Source: Dipylidium caninum (lineage: Eukaryota; Platyhelminthes; Cestoda; Cyclophyllidea; Dipylidiidae). From it: a stretch of 64,000 nucleotides of DNA. A model generated the notes under the pieces. That model saw only the letters and a program-made list of their open reading frames with translations, made no database searches and was not told the DNA's origin. Positions 25,701 to 36,300 of this stretch are shown piece by piece (position 1 is the first letter of the stretch; each line of letters opens with the position of its first letter). A program made the position numbers and the translations under genes. Location: assembly GCA_017562135.1 (NCBI GenBank), contig QEYB01001427.1:124001-188000 (forward strand). The letters are read 5' to 3'.

Positions 25701-26938
25701 CGTTGCAGGGTGTGGAACTCTTCCGATTCTCTTGGACGTGTCCGCGTGGAGTGTAGGGCTCAAACTGTGAAAAAATCGGTCTCAGAACTCTGAAAGCACC
25801 GCCATAGCCTCGTCCCACCCGCCTCATGCGTCCACCTACCGAAGTAGAATGAAACGGCCACAGTTCGGAGTACCAGAGTAACCGTGTTGCCATGGAGGGA
25901 AGGCTCGGGCCCCGCTGGACCCCCAAATCACCCATGAGAGGAGGGTTTTTAGATGCTGAAGTACTCGGTTGGCCGATAGAGACGATGCTCCTCCAGGAGT
26001 ATGTCACCGGGCAAACTGGGGGAGGGAAATGACTAGCTGAGAAGCAGTTTAGGCTAGTGAAACCGGCCTCCACTCATCCCATTAGTTTGCAGGCCGAAAG
26101 CACACAGAATTCCTATTAACTAAGGGAATTAGGCTTTGCGTTTTCCTAGCGACTAGACTCCTCCGCCGTCCTCGTTGCCTCCGACTACTCCTGCAAAGTT
26201 CAGGTCAAGACGTGGCCGTCTGAGCCTCCTTCGAGGAGCATTGCCGCGGCTGTGGGCGCCGCGGAGCTGGGACCCAACTTGGCGCACTTCTTGGGCGCAA
26301 ACCCCTCCGCCACTCATAAGAAGGTGCTGGTCATTCAGGAAGGACAGCACATTCTCCTCCCGAGTATCCTCGTGAGTTAACACACGGTCAAAATGCATTT
26401 CTATCGGTGGATGTCTAGTGATTTGGACACAACTGTCTTTCTTACCTCTCAGAAATCATCGTTTGAATCTCCACCCGCCCAACTCTATGGGTCCCTCATT
26501 TGCAGTCTTAAGTCAGCTGAGGAGGAAATTCCACCCGTCAACTGTTCAACGGCGCCAGTTTCGGCGGCGGTGAAGAGTTTGGGTTGGCTGCAAGTGGAAG
26601 TGCTGCTGGCCGCTGTTTTCTATCAGCAGTGCGTCCTTCGGCACTCCACACTGTCGGCCCCCAGTGTGTTGGAGAAGACCAAGCGCATTCCCAGGCACTT
26701 GGAATGGGGCGAGGCGTCGCTACTGCGCGAAAATGTCTTGGCCGTAATAGCGCGGTGGTTTGGAAATGACTTCCTCGGCCACATGCTGAGCTGTTGTTTG
26801 GACCCCGAGGCCGCGAGAAGGCCCGAGCTGGGAGAAGTGGAGAATCACCTGCAGAACTACCTCACCGATGGCGACGCGAAGACTCGTAGAGATAAGATTG
26901 CCGCCGTCATTCATGGAGATGGCATACTTTCATTGTGA
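4495..26938 (+). CDS. Eph-family receptor pseudokinase (partial, N-terminus not identified)
   Basis: Exons joined in frame: 4495-4750, 6721-6885, 11282-11456, 16192-16319, 17843-18011, 21979-22040, 22462-22587, 23737-23984, 25142-25201, 26150-26371, 26453-26938. All junctions agree in phase and give 698 visible residues: Cys-rich/EGF-like region (about 1-140), one fibronectin III domain (about 141-241), transmembrane helix (about 269-296), juxtamembrane segment, kinase-like domain (about 350-680). Eph receptors bind membrane-bound ephrins and signal at cell contacts. Here the catalytic residues are gone: gly-loop GxGxxG is GKCRHG, the ATP-binding Lys is His390, HRD is NLR (462-464), the catalytic Asn is Ala469, DFG is VKT (482-484). 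It is therefore a pseudokinase, like vertebrate EphB6 or EphA10 in principle. No SAM domain or second fibronectin III domain is visible. Residue numbers refer to the visible part only. Confidence 0.85.
6721..6885 (+). CDS. Eph exon: tyrosine-kinase receptor Cys-rich (GCC2/GCC3-like) repeat
   Basis: Acceptor at the end of a T-rich tract (AG at 6719-6720), donor GTAAGT at 6886. Encodes CPLGTYKSLPG, CRPCPSNSTS and CVCSHPLYL, the standard Eph EGF-like pattern C-P-x-G-T-[FY]-K ... C-x-x-C-P-x-N-S-x-[ST] ... C-x-C. Phase 1 to phase 1. The 2-kb intron before it has no recognisable content. Confidence 0.9.
11282..16319 (+). CDS. Eph exons: single fibronectin type III domain
   Basis: Two exons, 11282-11456 and 16192-16319, join in phase 2. 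The first gives SDLEVVERNAERIIITWRAP (A to C strands with the core Trp) and VAVSCLNC, matching the FNIICKKC cysteine pair of the first Eph fibronectin III domain; the second gives VTILGLRTDKMYTFSFRS, matching VTDLLAHTNYTFEI, and ends with a linker before the membrane exon. Only this one fibronectin III domain is seen; the next exon in correct phase is already the transmembrane exon. Confidence 0.85.
16703..16744 (+). repeat. GGGC-rich tract with G-quadruplex potential
   Basis: Repeated GGGC units followed by runs of eight and six G in an Eph intron. Comparable G runs occur at about 22078-22094. Confidence 0.7.
17155..17192. repeat. Perfect 38-base palindrome (18-base arms, 2-base centre)
   Basis: Left arm CGCAAAAGACGCGGCTTT, centre CA, right arm AAAGCCGCGTCTTTTGCG; the arms are exact reverse complements. 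It lies in an Eph intron between the fibronectin and transmembrane exons. Confidence 0.95.
17843..18011 (+). CDS. Eph exon: transmembrane helix
   Basis: Starts after AG at 17841-17842 with two bases that complete the split codon of the fibronectin exon, and ends at donor GTAAGT (18012). It codes for a short acidic extracellular stem (NTTATEEDD) followed by a hydrophobic stretch of about 28 residues (VVTVFHVLLGVAIFVSMTLL and continuing) and basic residues, as expected for a type I membrane protein. Confidence 0.8.
19582..19605 (+). repeat. CCT microsatellite
   Basis: Eight uninterrupted copies of a CCT triplet inside an Eph intron. A shorter run of the same triplet lies at about 21135-21153. 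Confidence 0.9.
21979..22587 (+). CDS. Eph exons: juxtamembrane segment and start of kinase-like domain
   Basis: Exons 21979-22040 and 22462-22587. The first begins RYYRLRPRKRLYG, a basic stop-transfer sequence just inside the membrane. The second ends LDLSAVEVAKPLGK, which aligns without gaps to IDVSCVKIEEVIGA at the start of Eph kinase domains and leads into the degenerate glycine loop. Juxtamembrane tyrosines are few: one in TEYRN and the YY pair next to the membrane. Confidence 0.8.
23632..23689 (+). repeat. Tandem duplication of a 29-base unit in an Eph intron
   Basis: Two exact direct copies, each beginning TCGGTTGTCAGGGGGG and ending GCGCCTCTTT, about 50 bases before the acceptor of the kinase exon at 23737. 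Confidence 0.95.
23737..26938 (+). CDS. Eph exons: degenerate kinase-like domain
   Basis: Exons 23737-23984, 25142-25201, 26150-26371 and 26453-26938. N-lobe: KVFLHPV replaces VAIKTLK (Lys to His), the helix-C Glu position is Ala, and RHPRLLVCHGIL plus LVYEFMALGRLDRFL correspond to DHPNIIRLEGVV and IVTEYMENGSLDSFL. The short exon MLHQIASAFSFL joins directly to RLDSSAVLVASDYSCKV, aligning gap-free with MLRGIAS..YL...HRDLAARNILV...CKV. C-lobe: CCLDPEAARRPELGEVENHL matches CWQKDRNHRPKFGQIVNTL. The activation segment is about the usual length or longer but has no APE. A stop follows at 26936-26938; alternatively a donor at 26931 and an acceptor at 27389-27390 would add three residues. About 12 residues before MLHQIAS are absent compared with other Eph kinases. 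Confidence 0.85.
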
Positions 26939-27552
26939 GTCCCAAACCATCCTCAGCTCTACCTTATCAAATTGTCGAGCGAAAGGCTTTGGGGAATGCG
27001 CTGTGTGACTCGTCTACCCAGCAAAGCCCGGAATGGTTCAGGTTCAGCCTGACCTCACTCGTCACTCCACCTCCGTGGGCGGAGCCAACCCGAACGACAA
27101 GTTGTGTCGAGAAAGCAGGTTGAGCGGTTCACGTGCCATTCAAGCCATTCAGACTGTTATCCCAGCAGAGTTTGTGGAGTGGAAAAGGTCTTCAAAGGGG
27201 AGAGCAAAGTGGGCGTGAACGTGACCCTTAAAAACATAAAAAAAAGTTTGTGCGCCCACGGTCTCGAGGAAGCTAAAAAACAGACTTGTCTATTAATAGC
27301 CTTTACGGCTGTTAGGGTCTCAACGTCTCACGCGACTAATCCCGCGTGAAACGCCTTAACAATTGGCTTATATTTCTGTTTCACTTTTAGGCCTATGGTA
27401 ACGTCAGCCACACCAACAAAATGGAACAATCTTCATCTCTCCCCATCTTCCTGCGCTGAACTCAATCCATTCTATACTTCCGATACTGTATAAAAGAGAT
27501 GCGGATGTGCGTTTTCATGTACATAAATGAACCTTTTGCCTATTCGTGAAAC

Positions 27553-27558
27553 AATAAA
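27553..27558 (+). terminator. Polyadenylation signal AATAAA of the Eph gene
   Basis: AATAAA lies about 615 bases after the Eph stop codon and 0.95 kb before the KIFBP first exon, on the coding strand, so it is a reasonable 3' end signal for the Eph transcript. Confidence 0.5.
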
Positions 27559-27599
27559 TCTGTGGCTATTTTCCTTCACTTGCCTTCCGTCACTCACGG

Positions 27600-28509
27600 A
27601 GGGTTGACGTAAATTGCAGCGCTTCTCATTACGCTACCCTTCCACCTTCGACTACGAGGATTATATAGCATTTCGAACAATGGCTATAGTCACTCATTAG
27701 TTGAGTACGGATCGGTCACAATTTGCTGCGGTCTCAGAATTATAGAATTGAAAAGGCACTCCTAACACTTGTTTCGAAATGCTCTGGCAATCCCAGTTTG
27801 CTTCTCTGCTCGGAGCACCATTTCACCGTCCAGTGTGCTACAGACTGGTGTGGATGGCAATATTGCAAACACTCTTTCGAACGAAAGCATGTTCGTGAGA
27901 GGAAGAAGATATCACACGTGTGTGGGCTCATAAGTACGAAGAATGAAGGTGGTTGGGGTTTGCGGCCTAATAATGAATACGTGTCGTAAAGACTATTTTT
28001 AAGAAATAGATGTCGTGAAAGTGAATACTTTCTTTGAATTGTATGCACTTACCGTTGGTGGGCAATTGCACCTTTTCTAATCTGCACTCCTAACTTTATT
28101 GTACATTCCTCTCCTCAAGCGGTCAGTATTGCATAAATACCATACGAGGTGCCATTTTTGAAATCAAAGCCATTTGTATACAATTTACATATTTATTTCA
28201 CCGATAGAGCAACATATTGCTTACGGGAACTATTAATCGGGAATGTAGGGTTTGTTTGAAAGTATAAGATGCGGGTTTAAGGACGTTACTAATAACGACG
28301 GTGCCATTGTGCGTGCTATCCTCAAAATGTTGGACCACGGAAAAATTCTAGTTTCCATTTCGCCAAAGGCAAATATACTTCTATATTTGTACCAAGTAAA
28401 ATATTATATCAATTCTGGTCTATTAATAGATGCGTTTATATCGCGAATTATCTTGGCCACTGATTCGTAACAGTTTGGAAATTTTTTGATTTCGATTTTT
28501 ACCTTACAG
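27600..28509. other. Intergenic, Eph to KIFBP
   Basis: AT-rich stretch with only short open frames. A 72-codon frame at 28252-28470 has no family resemblance. A pyrimidine-rich acceptor (TTTTTACCTTACAG) ends at 28509, 50 bases before the KIFBP start codon. Confidence 0.5.
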
Positions 28510-28559
28510 ATATTCTCCCAAATTCAAATTGGGCCTTCTTAAAACAATTTGTAAAGCGA

Positions 28560-31500
28560 ATGGACTCACGAATAACTGGTCTCCGTGCTGAAGTTGCAGA
28601 TTCTATAAGAGATATCCACAGACTTGAAGCTACTTGTTCCGAGGAGACGGAATCTTCTGGTATTTTCACCAACAAGTACAAAATCCGTGGGATCCTTGTA
28701 GCCCAAGCCGATAAAGCCAAATCTCTCATACAGTCATGTGGTTCTGACGCAGTGATTTTGTGGGGATTTCTGACCGCCAAGCTGGCAAATAATTTTATAG
28801 AAACAGAAGAGCCACGAGCAGAGGCTAGAAGACGCCTTCTGGAGATTATCACATTTATCGAATCACGTTCAGACCTGAAAACAGAGGACAATTTAAACAA
28901 ATTTTCTGGTCTGCTGCAATACACCTACAACTCCCTAGCCGTTACCGCTGAGGAAAATGATTCTGATGAAAACAAATCAGCAATCTTTTGGCTTAACAAA
29001 GCCCAAAACCTCTACAAAGAGTACAAAATGTTGGTCCATGATTCACAGCATCCCGAATGCTGGGAATCTCTCGCGCTCTTAACACCTTTAACTCCACAAG
29101 CCTGTCTGCTAAAGGAAGTTGCTTTCGAAACAAACTACACTACTACTCTTTTTATGCTCGCACAGGTAGGTCCTTGCATATGAATAATAACCTCTATAAT
29201 TTACAGGTTTATGCAAATAGAGCAGATAAGAGACGATCGGCTGAGTTCTGTCACGAGACATTGCGACGACAGTTACTGTATGCACCAGTAGTAGATGACC
29301 TTTTCAATATGTTTAAGTTTGAAAACCACAAAATCGAAGTTAAAGTGGATGAGAACTGCTCGACTGTTGATTGTTCGAGAGAATTACTCGTCAAAAGTTT
29401 TCGTCCCTTTGACCCAAAGGATTGGGCTAACAATGCTGCAATATTGAGCGAATTTTACAGGAAAAGTGGAGAAATGGAAAAGGCTCTAGAGTGCCTAATG
29501 ACCTCAAGAATGTAAACAGACCACAGCTTGACATTTTTATCTGGTATTTTTCTAGGATTGCCTGCGAGAGTTGCCAGACTGTTAAGAATAATACTGACGA
29601 CCCTACCGGCGTCAACGACCTTAATGGAACAAAATTGTGGGCCGACATTTCACGATTATCGGCCCAGTATTCACTTGGCCTTCTGGAGAAGGGGAGCAAA
29701 GCCATTTTGGGCTCACGTTAGTGAATTTTATACTTTTGCCCTATTTATATAAGTGCCTCCCGGCAAAATTTTGCTGCTTTTCTGACTATCCAAGTCTGGC
29801 GGACTGTGACACGTAGGTTGACTTATTCGTGTCTAGCCATTAAAATGACCCAGGAAATATATATTGTTCCAATAAATGTGCTTAATAGCCAGTCTTGGTA
29901 AGACGAAAGAAGCTTTTTCGAGGGAAATGAGCGAAATAGATGTCTCCTCAAAATGGGATTCTGTCTGTTTGACGTAGCACTTAATTCTCTAGCACACTGC
30001 GCTGTGGTAGGATTCCCATCTTTCGGCGGGAGTGACTCGATGCGTCGATTTTTGTCCGCCGATGGGATTTAGGAATAGAACAGTGTGACCCAGACGACAG
30101 GTTCTTTACTCTCCGGGCTCAGTGATGGAATGTAGCCCAAATGTCTTTTGTCAGAGGCGTGAAAGACAACTTTGATGGAAGCCGACCCGCTGAAGGGGAT
30201 TGGGAGAAATGGCCGTACCTTTGCCCTTGAGACTCGCTATTGTTTAAAGTGTACTCTACTCCGTTAAAGACGCACTTCAGCACACCCTCATCCACCTGTT
30301 CTGTATTCCCATTTGACCGTAGAATTTACTGCCAGTGCAGAACCTCCCGACGCTGTCCCAACTTACGGCAGCCTCTTCGGAAGAGATACTAACAAAGCAC
30401 TGCAAGAAGCCTACGGTGAATCATTTGAGGCTACAAAGTTTATGGATGTGATCTCCGACCTCTCGAAGGCGCCCACTTCTTATCCGTCCGCTTTGCGGCT
30501 CTTCCGATGGACCTGCAGATCTCTCTCGGACGCTCTTCTCTACTACCAACTGGAGGAGCGTTGTTCCGACGCCATCGAGTTGATCAGGGCGCATGCGAGT
30601 GCATACGGCTTTTTGGCCACCTTTGAAGTGGATCTTTCTCGCAAGGTAGGCCACTTCCCACTCGCCCATTTCCGCAACACCGAGTTGCTACGCGCTCCAC
30701 TAAATTGTCTTAGCGTTAATTCCATGAGAGAGTTGAAAGAAGGCTGACCTTCCTTCGCCGTCGGGCCCTCTCAACGCATTCTTTGCAGGCTGTTGGACTG
30801 GCCATTGGGTGGATGCCATTTCTTCCCCACTGTCTCGCCTTCCTTTCCCTCTGTATGAAATGACAATCAACACTTGTCTTTTTTGCCCATGAAAGACTGG
30901 TTTCATGACTAATTTCCTCCTAGACGCCACCACGCCTCAGCCCAACTGATCAACGGGGCGTTGGTCATCCTCACTTCTTCACTTCCAACAACAACCAAAA
31001 GTTGCCCCAAGCTGCCTTTATATCGTACCGATTCTCCCTAAACTGGACCTTTACCCGTTGAACCGCGAGCGACCAGTAAACTAACCGCATACACGTGACT
31101 ATTTGTGTATTATTTTAGTGTTGCATGCAAAAGCGGAGGGTGGATCTCCTCCAGAGTCTCCTGGATCAACTGAATCCGCGCTTCTACATGCTCCCCTGCC
31201 GCCTCATTATGTCCGAATGTGGTGAGGCACTCACAGCCCTGCGGGACTTGAATGAGGAGAAGATGAAGGTTGTGGCCGCCCCAGCAGAGAACACACACCA
31301 CGAGGCCTCGACTCACAGCGAGCGATTTATTCTTTCAGAGAGGAGGAGTCAATCCGTCGAAAAAGACGCCGTCTTCCGATACCGACCGGGCGATCGAGTT
31401 GGCAAAGCAGGGGAAGAAGGTGAATGCGTTGGGTCGCAGAGCCCTCCAAATGTACGAGAGGCTTTTGGCGTCCTTTTTGAGGCCAGCAGACCAAAGCGCG

Positions 31501-32379
31501 CCGGAACTCTACGAGGAGACATGGCTTCCCTACGTCCTGGTAACGTTTTGAGTGTTAAAAAAGGCCGAGTTATTAAGGCTGAAGCGGAGATGGGTACAGG
31601 CTGAGGTGAGAAGTCATCGAGGGGAGTAGATTCCACGGCACATTTTCGGATGTCCTCCACAATAAATCCTCTGCCATTGGCGAACACATTCCACGACGCG
31701 CCCTGCTTCCCAGTTTCCATATTCTTCACCGAAGAGGGCGCAGCTTCCACGGAACCCCCCTCCCGAACGCCTGGCTCGAGGAGTCAGGAGTCTGAACGTC
31801 CACTGGTGTGGTGGGGGCTGACAGCAGGTCCAACCTCACCGATCCTTTCAGCGGCACAAATTGGCCTAATTTCCTTACACTGAAGCCTTTTGGGACTCTC
31901 GCCGGCGCAATTGAAGACACTGTCACACCAAAACATCGGAATTGAAGTATCTTGTGGACGCGATTTGATGAACGGAGAGTGTCTAGTCAATTGCTCCAAG
32001 GGATGCCTGTCGAACAGTCACTCGGGCCTCCTTCAGCCTAGTAAACTCCAGTCTCCGCCTCGGCCTGACGACACCTCACGAAGTTTGGGCGTCCTCTTCC
32101 ATTGGCCCGCGTGAGGCTGACCGAAAACCCTGTTGTTCTCCAACGCAGATGGCACACTTCTACTCCGCCCGGCTGCACTCCAAAACGATCACCTTCGGCG
32201 CCGCGAGGAATCGCGTTATGGCACTGAAATCCGCGCTGAAGGCGTACGAGGTGATGGTGGATGTCGGTGACAGGCACGTCAGAAGTGGCTGCAAAGTCGA
32301 CACTGCGGAGATTGAGATCGCTCGCGAGATGATTCCACTGCTGACTGCGCAGATTGCGCGGACACCGCTGGACGAGTGA
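28560..32379 (+). CDS. KIFBP: KIF-binding protein (KIF1-binding protein, KBP)
   Basis: Exons 28560-29165, 29207-29511, 29556-29716, 30323-30645, 31119-31268, 31339-31539, 32149-32379 join in phase to a 658-residue protein (human about 621). Recognisable blocks: NKYKIRGIL near the N-terminus (YKSKYSARALL in human), LAQVYANRADKRRSAEFCHETL (TPR-like, human LAQVYQHLEMFEKAAHYCHST), DPKDWANNAAILSEFY (HPIEWAINAATLSQFY), QKRRVDLLQSLLDQLNPRFY (HKRRIAMLEPLTVDLNPQYY), and the C-terminal HFYSARLHSKTI and EIEIAREMIPLLTAQI. The family binds kinesin motor domains and limits their microtubule attachment in neurons; TPR-like helical repeats form the fold. The start ATG leaves 36 residues before the NKYK block, as in human. 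The first intron is only 41 bases. Confidence 0.93.
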
Positions 32380-33352
32380 ACGACGAACTGCTCGAGAGAC
32401 GCAGGGCTAATGAACAGCGCCACGGTGGGTTTTGCCGGTCTGCTTTTGAACTTGACGTGTTTTACAATGAGAGCGCTTATAAATAGAGTGAAGAAGGCGG
32501 TCCTCTCGACAAGCTCTGAAAACTCGGTGAACTACTTGGCATTTTAGTCGGCTCCATGACATGATGTGCGGAAGGATTGTCAGTTCTCCCGCCAGCTGGT
32601 GCGACACAGAGGAATTTTGGGCTGCCACCGACTGTCCTGCTCTGCGTCCCGCCTTGCTTTCCCCTCCTCCGCCTGCGCCGCCTCCTCCTCCTCCTCAACC
32701 ACCCTCCACGCCCGCCTCCGGGGCACGGACCCAACCGAGACGTTTTCATGTGCTCTTCCTCCCAAATTACGCGATTGCCCGCCCTCCCCAGATGGCCCGG
32801 CTCCGGTTTTTACCCGCTCGTCCATCTCGACTTCCCACACCTCGTCTCTCCGAATTTATCACCCCCCCCCATTCTGCCGGTTGACGAACGCCTCTCGTCA
32901 CCCCCCACCGTGCTGCCCGTTGAAATATTACCCCCGCGGGGGGGGGGGTGGGGGGGAAAAACATCGTTGTTTGGTATTAACTCAGACACGCCTCCGCCAC
33001 CCCGTTCCTTCACGACTTGAACTCCTCCCAACAGACAACCACCGGCCAGAGTGGAGGCCCAACACACCGCTCCACGAAAAGGCCTTCCTAAATGACCCCT
33101 CCTTGCCAAATTTCCCTCTTTTTCAACGTCTGAAATCATAATTTGTACATGCTCGATGCTTTCCAACCACTTCCGAAGAGGCCCCCTCATCATCCGACAG
33201 TTGCTGTCTTACGAGGCCCCAGCCGCACATTAAGTGGACGAGAGAACAAGACAAGTCCATTGCCACTAGTCAAACTCGAAGAGACATCAAAGTTCCCATC
33301 ACCGAGGGCAGGAGTCGCGACGGAGGGGAGAGAGGGAAGGCGGTGGCTGTTG
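32380..33352. other. Intergenic between convergent KIFBP and DAXX
   Basis: Low-complexity, C/T-rich with CCT/CTC runs (about 32655-32705) and a G/C run at 32930-32957. The longest frames (for example on + from 32566) are Pro/Ser/His-rich and overlap in several frames, so I regard them as non-coding 3' flank. Confidence 0.5.
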
Positions 33353-36300
33353 TTAGCACTGCTGAATTGGCTCCACTGGAGGAATGATTTGAATGACATG
33401 CTGTCGGGTGTTAGAGATCACCATGCTGTTGCCGTTGGGCAGCCGCAAGACCACCTGCTGCCCCACTATCGTCGTCTGTGTGGTGTTGAGTCCCCCAACG
33501 CTGCGACATCCTCGACCGGCGTTCTGAGCCTCGTCCCTCACCTCGCCCTCCGGGCCCTCATCGTCACTGATTACGATCGTCTCGGGGGGAGTGGCGCAGT
33601 GTTCTACCACGACCACCTCCTCTTCTCCGCCCTGGGGAGGCTGAAGGTGGTGCTCCTCCTCGTCGATATCGTCCAAAAGGACTGGGCACACAATGCCTGT
33701 GTCCACCGAAGTCACCGGCATCGGCGAAGCGGGACTGAGAGAGGCTGTCCAGGGAAGAGGCGGTGCCGTCTCTTCCCGCCTATCGGCAGCATCGCTAAGG
33801 CCAACGTCTACAACATGGATGCCGTCTTCTTCAGAACGGGATAAGGTGTCGGGACTTTCGAGGTCCTCTTGCATCCGTGCATACTTGGCAATCACCTAAG
33901 GCGAAGACGAAGAGCGATAAGGAAGAGTGCCTCCTCAGGCTCTCCCGGTCGGGCAAATCCAGCGTCATGTCTGGCGTCTGCGAGGCACGCAAAGCGTGAT
34001 TTCCATGAGGAAAACTGGAAGCCACCAGGCAATTGCAAAAAACTAGAGATTTAAAGTTGCACTAGGTAAGAAGTGATCCGGACTGCCACCCTAGCGTTTT
34101 GACACGAAGCCTCTGGTGTGAATAAATTCGCCTTCTCAAGCAGCAATTAACTCGCAAACACCCCCCGTAATGCCAAATTTACAGAGGCCTGTGAATGAAC
34201 AGCGGGCTTTGTTTACGAACGTGTGGATAAATGTGGACGAGGCACTCCAGAATGACCAGGTCAGGCCACCGGCCAGCGAGGGGACGGGGAATCGTGTCAC
34301 TCACAGTGGCAATTGTGACACTCTTCGTCAGTGGACAACTTCTCTTTCCCGCACTCAAGTGGGCCAGGACACTGCCAATGAAATTGGTGATTCGCAGCCC
34401 CAAAAAAAGTTGAGAGATGAGGCGAAAAAAAAGCAAAAACTTTACCGACGCAGTATTAGACCTAGCCAAAAGTCCATTTTGAAGCAGGCGATGCTGCAGT
34501 TCCGCACTGTACAATGCGGGATCGTCGTCGACGCTGCGTAAAAGGAAAAGGAAGACGGGACGAAATAAACGAGGTACAAATTGGAAGGAGCACAAAAATT
34601 GCATAGAGGGTGAAAAGCGGACGTTCAAAGTCCATTTAAATGCCTAAGCTTTGGGGTTCTGACACAACTAAAATTAGCAATCTTTCGGGGACTCAACTCA
34701 TTCTCATTTCCAAACGTGGCTCTTCTGTGTAACAGTTAGTTTAGGAGATAGGGGAGTCCAGAAAAGCCACTCGGTTGATTCGAAACCTCAGAACACCTAC
34801 CCGGTTTGTTGGTCGGTCAGGAAACAGCCAAAGTCGTGTCGAAATTCCCGCTCACGACGCCGCTTCAGACGGGCGCCCACGTCAATGAAAATTTCACGAG
34901 CCAAAGTTTCAACTGCGTTAGGACTAAAAACATAAGGAAGGTAGAACGGTCCCACACCCAAAAAACACACATTCTGGTAACACGGAGTGGGGGTGGGGGA
35001 GAGAGCCCGAGAACGGTAGTTGCGGTGTGCCTCATGTCGGTTTAATATGCGCATGTAAAAGTGTACACGAAAGCTGAAATGACAAATTCCTGGCGGTTAA
35101 GTATAGGCGTTGTGGCATTAATGAGGGAGAGAGCCAAAATTCAGGACTTGAAAATTGCGCAGTCTAAAGGAGCACGTTTCGTTGGTGTTTGTTGAAATGT
35201 TGACTCGAAAGTGCCTTGGTCGTGGGAAGCCACCCTTCATCGTCTCTGGACGCCCACAGGACAGGCCGCAGGCCCCCCCTCCCCCCCGCCCTTGCATCCT
35301 TCTCCTCCCCTGGGCGCCCCACGACGTAGCATGCTTTCCACTTGCCGCCTACTGCAACGATGACGCCACAGCTTCCGGGAAGCCCTCATCCCCCCCCCCC
35401 AATGCGTGGGCCGAAAACTCAGAGGTGGAGGAGTGTTTCTCCCTCTGACCGACCGCTTGTCCCATGTCCCATGACAGGGTCGTGTCAGTAATACACAATG
35501 CAATTATCTCTCACACTGCGGCACTTTGAGACCCTCGATGGCGCCAAATTAAGACATCGGCTATTGCAAAAGACCGGAATTGAAGCCTTCTGTGAACGCG
35601 TGTAGGTGTCTCTAAGTGAGGGTTGCGTGCTCTCGCCTTCGGGACGCCAGGAGAGGGGACTTGGAAGACCGAATTAGCCGCAGATTGGGGTAGAAAAGTA
35701 AATATACTCGCCTTAGATCCAGCGCCTCGCGATTACAGGCCTCCTGCACCACTTTGTGGATGTCCGCGTAGTCGGGGAAGACGCGACTAGTATTTACATG
35801 GCTTTCTACCGCCTTATTAATCGCCACGAAACGCGAACCTGGATGAAATAAGACAAAAGTGGTCAGGCGACTAGAGTCCATGCGTTTTGGTGGAGTCCTC
35901 GGTCGATTACGATGGTGCCTCAGTCAAAAGTAAGGAATGGCTTCAGAATTGATGCCTTTTTCAATCTTTGTGAAGTGTTTATTGAAGGAGGAAATACGAT
36001 TAGCGCCTTCTTTAATTTCGTTTCAATGTTAGATTATATGCAAATCCCCTACTTCTGTCTAAAAGTATATTACTTCCTCCTTTTAAAGACTAAGGAGCGT
36101 TCGAAGTAGATACAATTTAGTTGAATGATCATGTAACCAACAATCCTGAATCACAACTTTTGACTGTCGATTCAGAATTCATGAACGAAAAAAAAGAGGA
36201 GTTGACTGCCAAATAATGTAAATACCGGAATAGTAGAAGGGGAGACGCATGAAACTGCCGGCATGGCGAGAGATACCACGAAGACGACATAATCGTCTCC

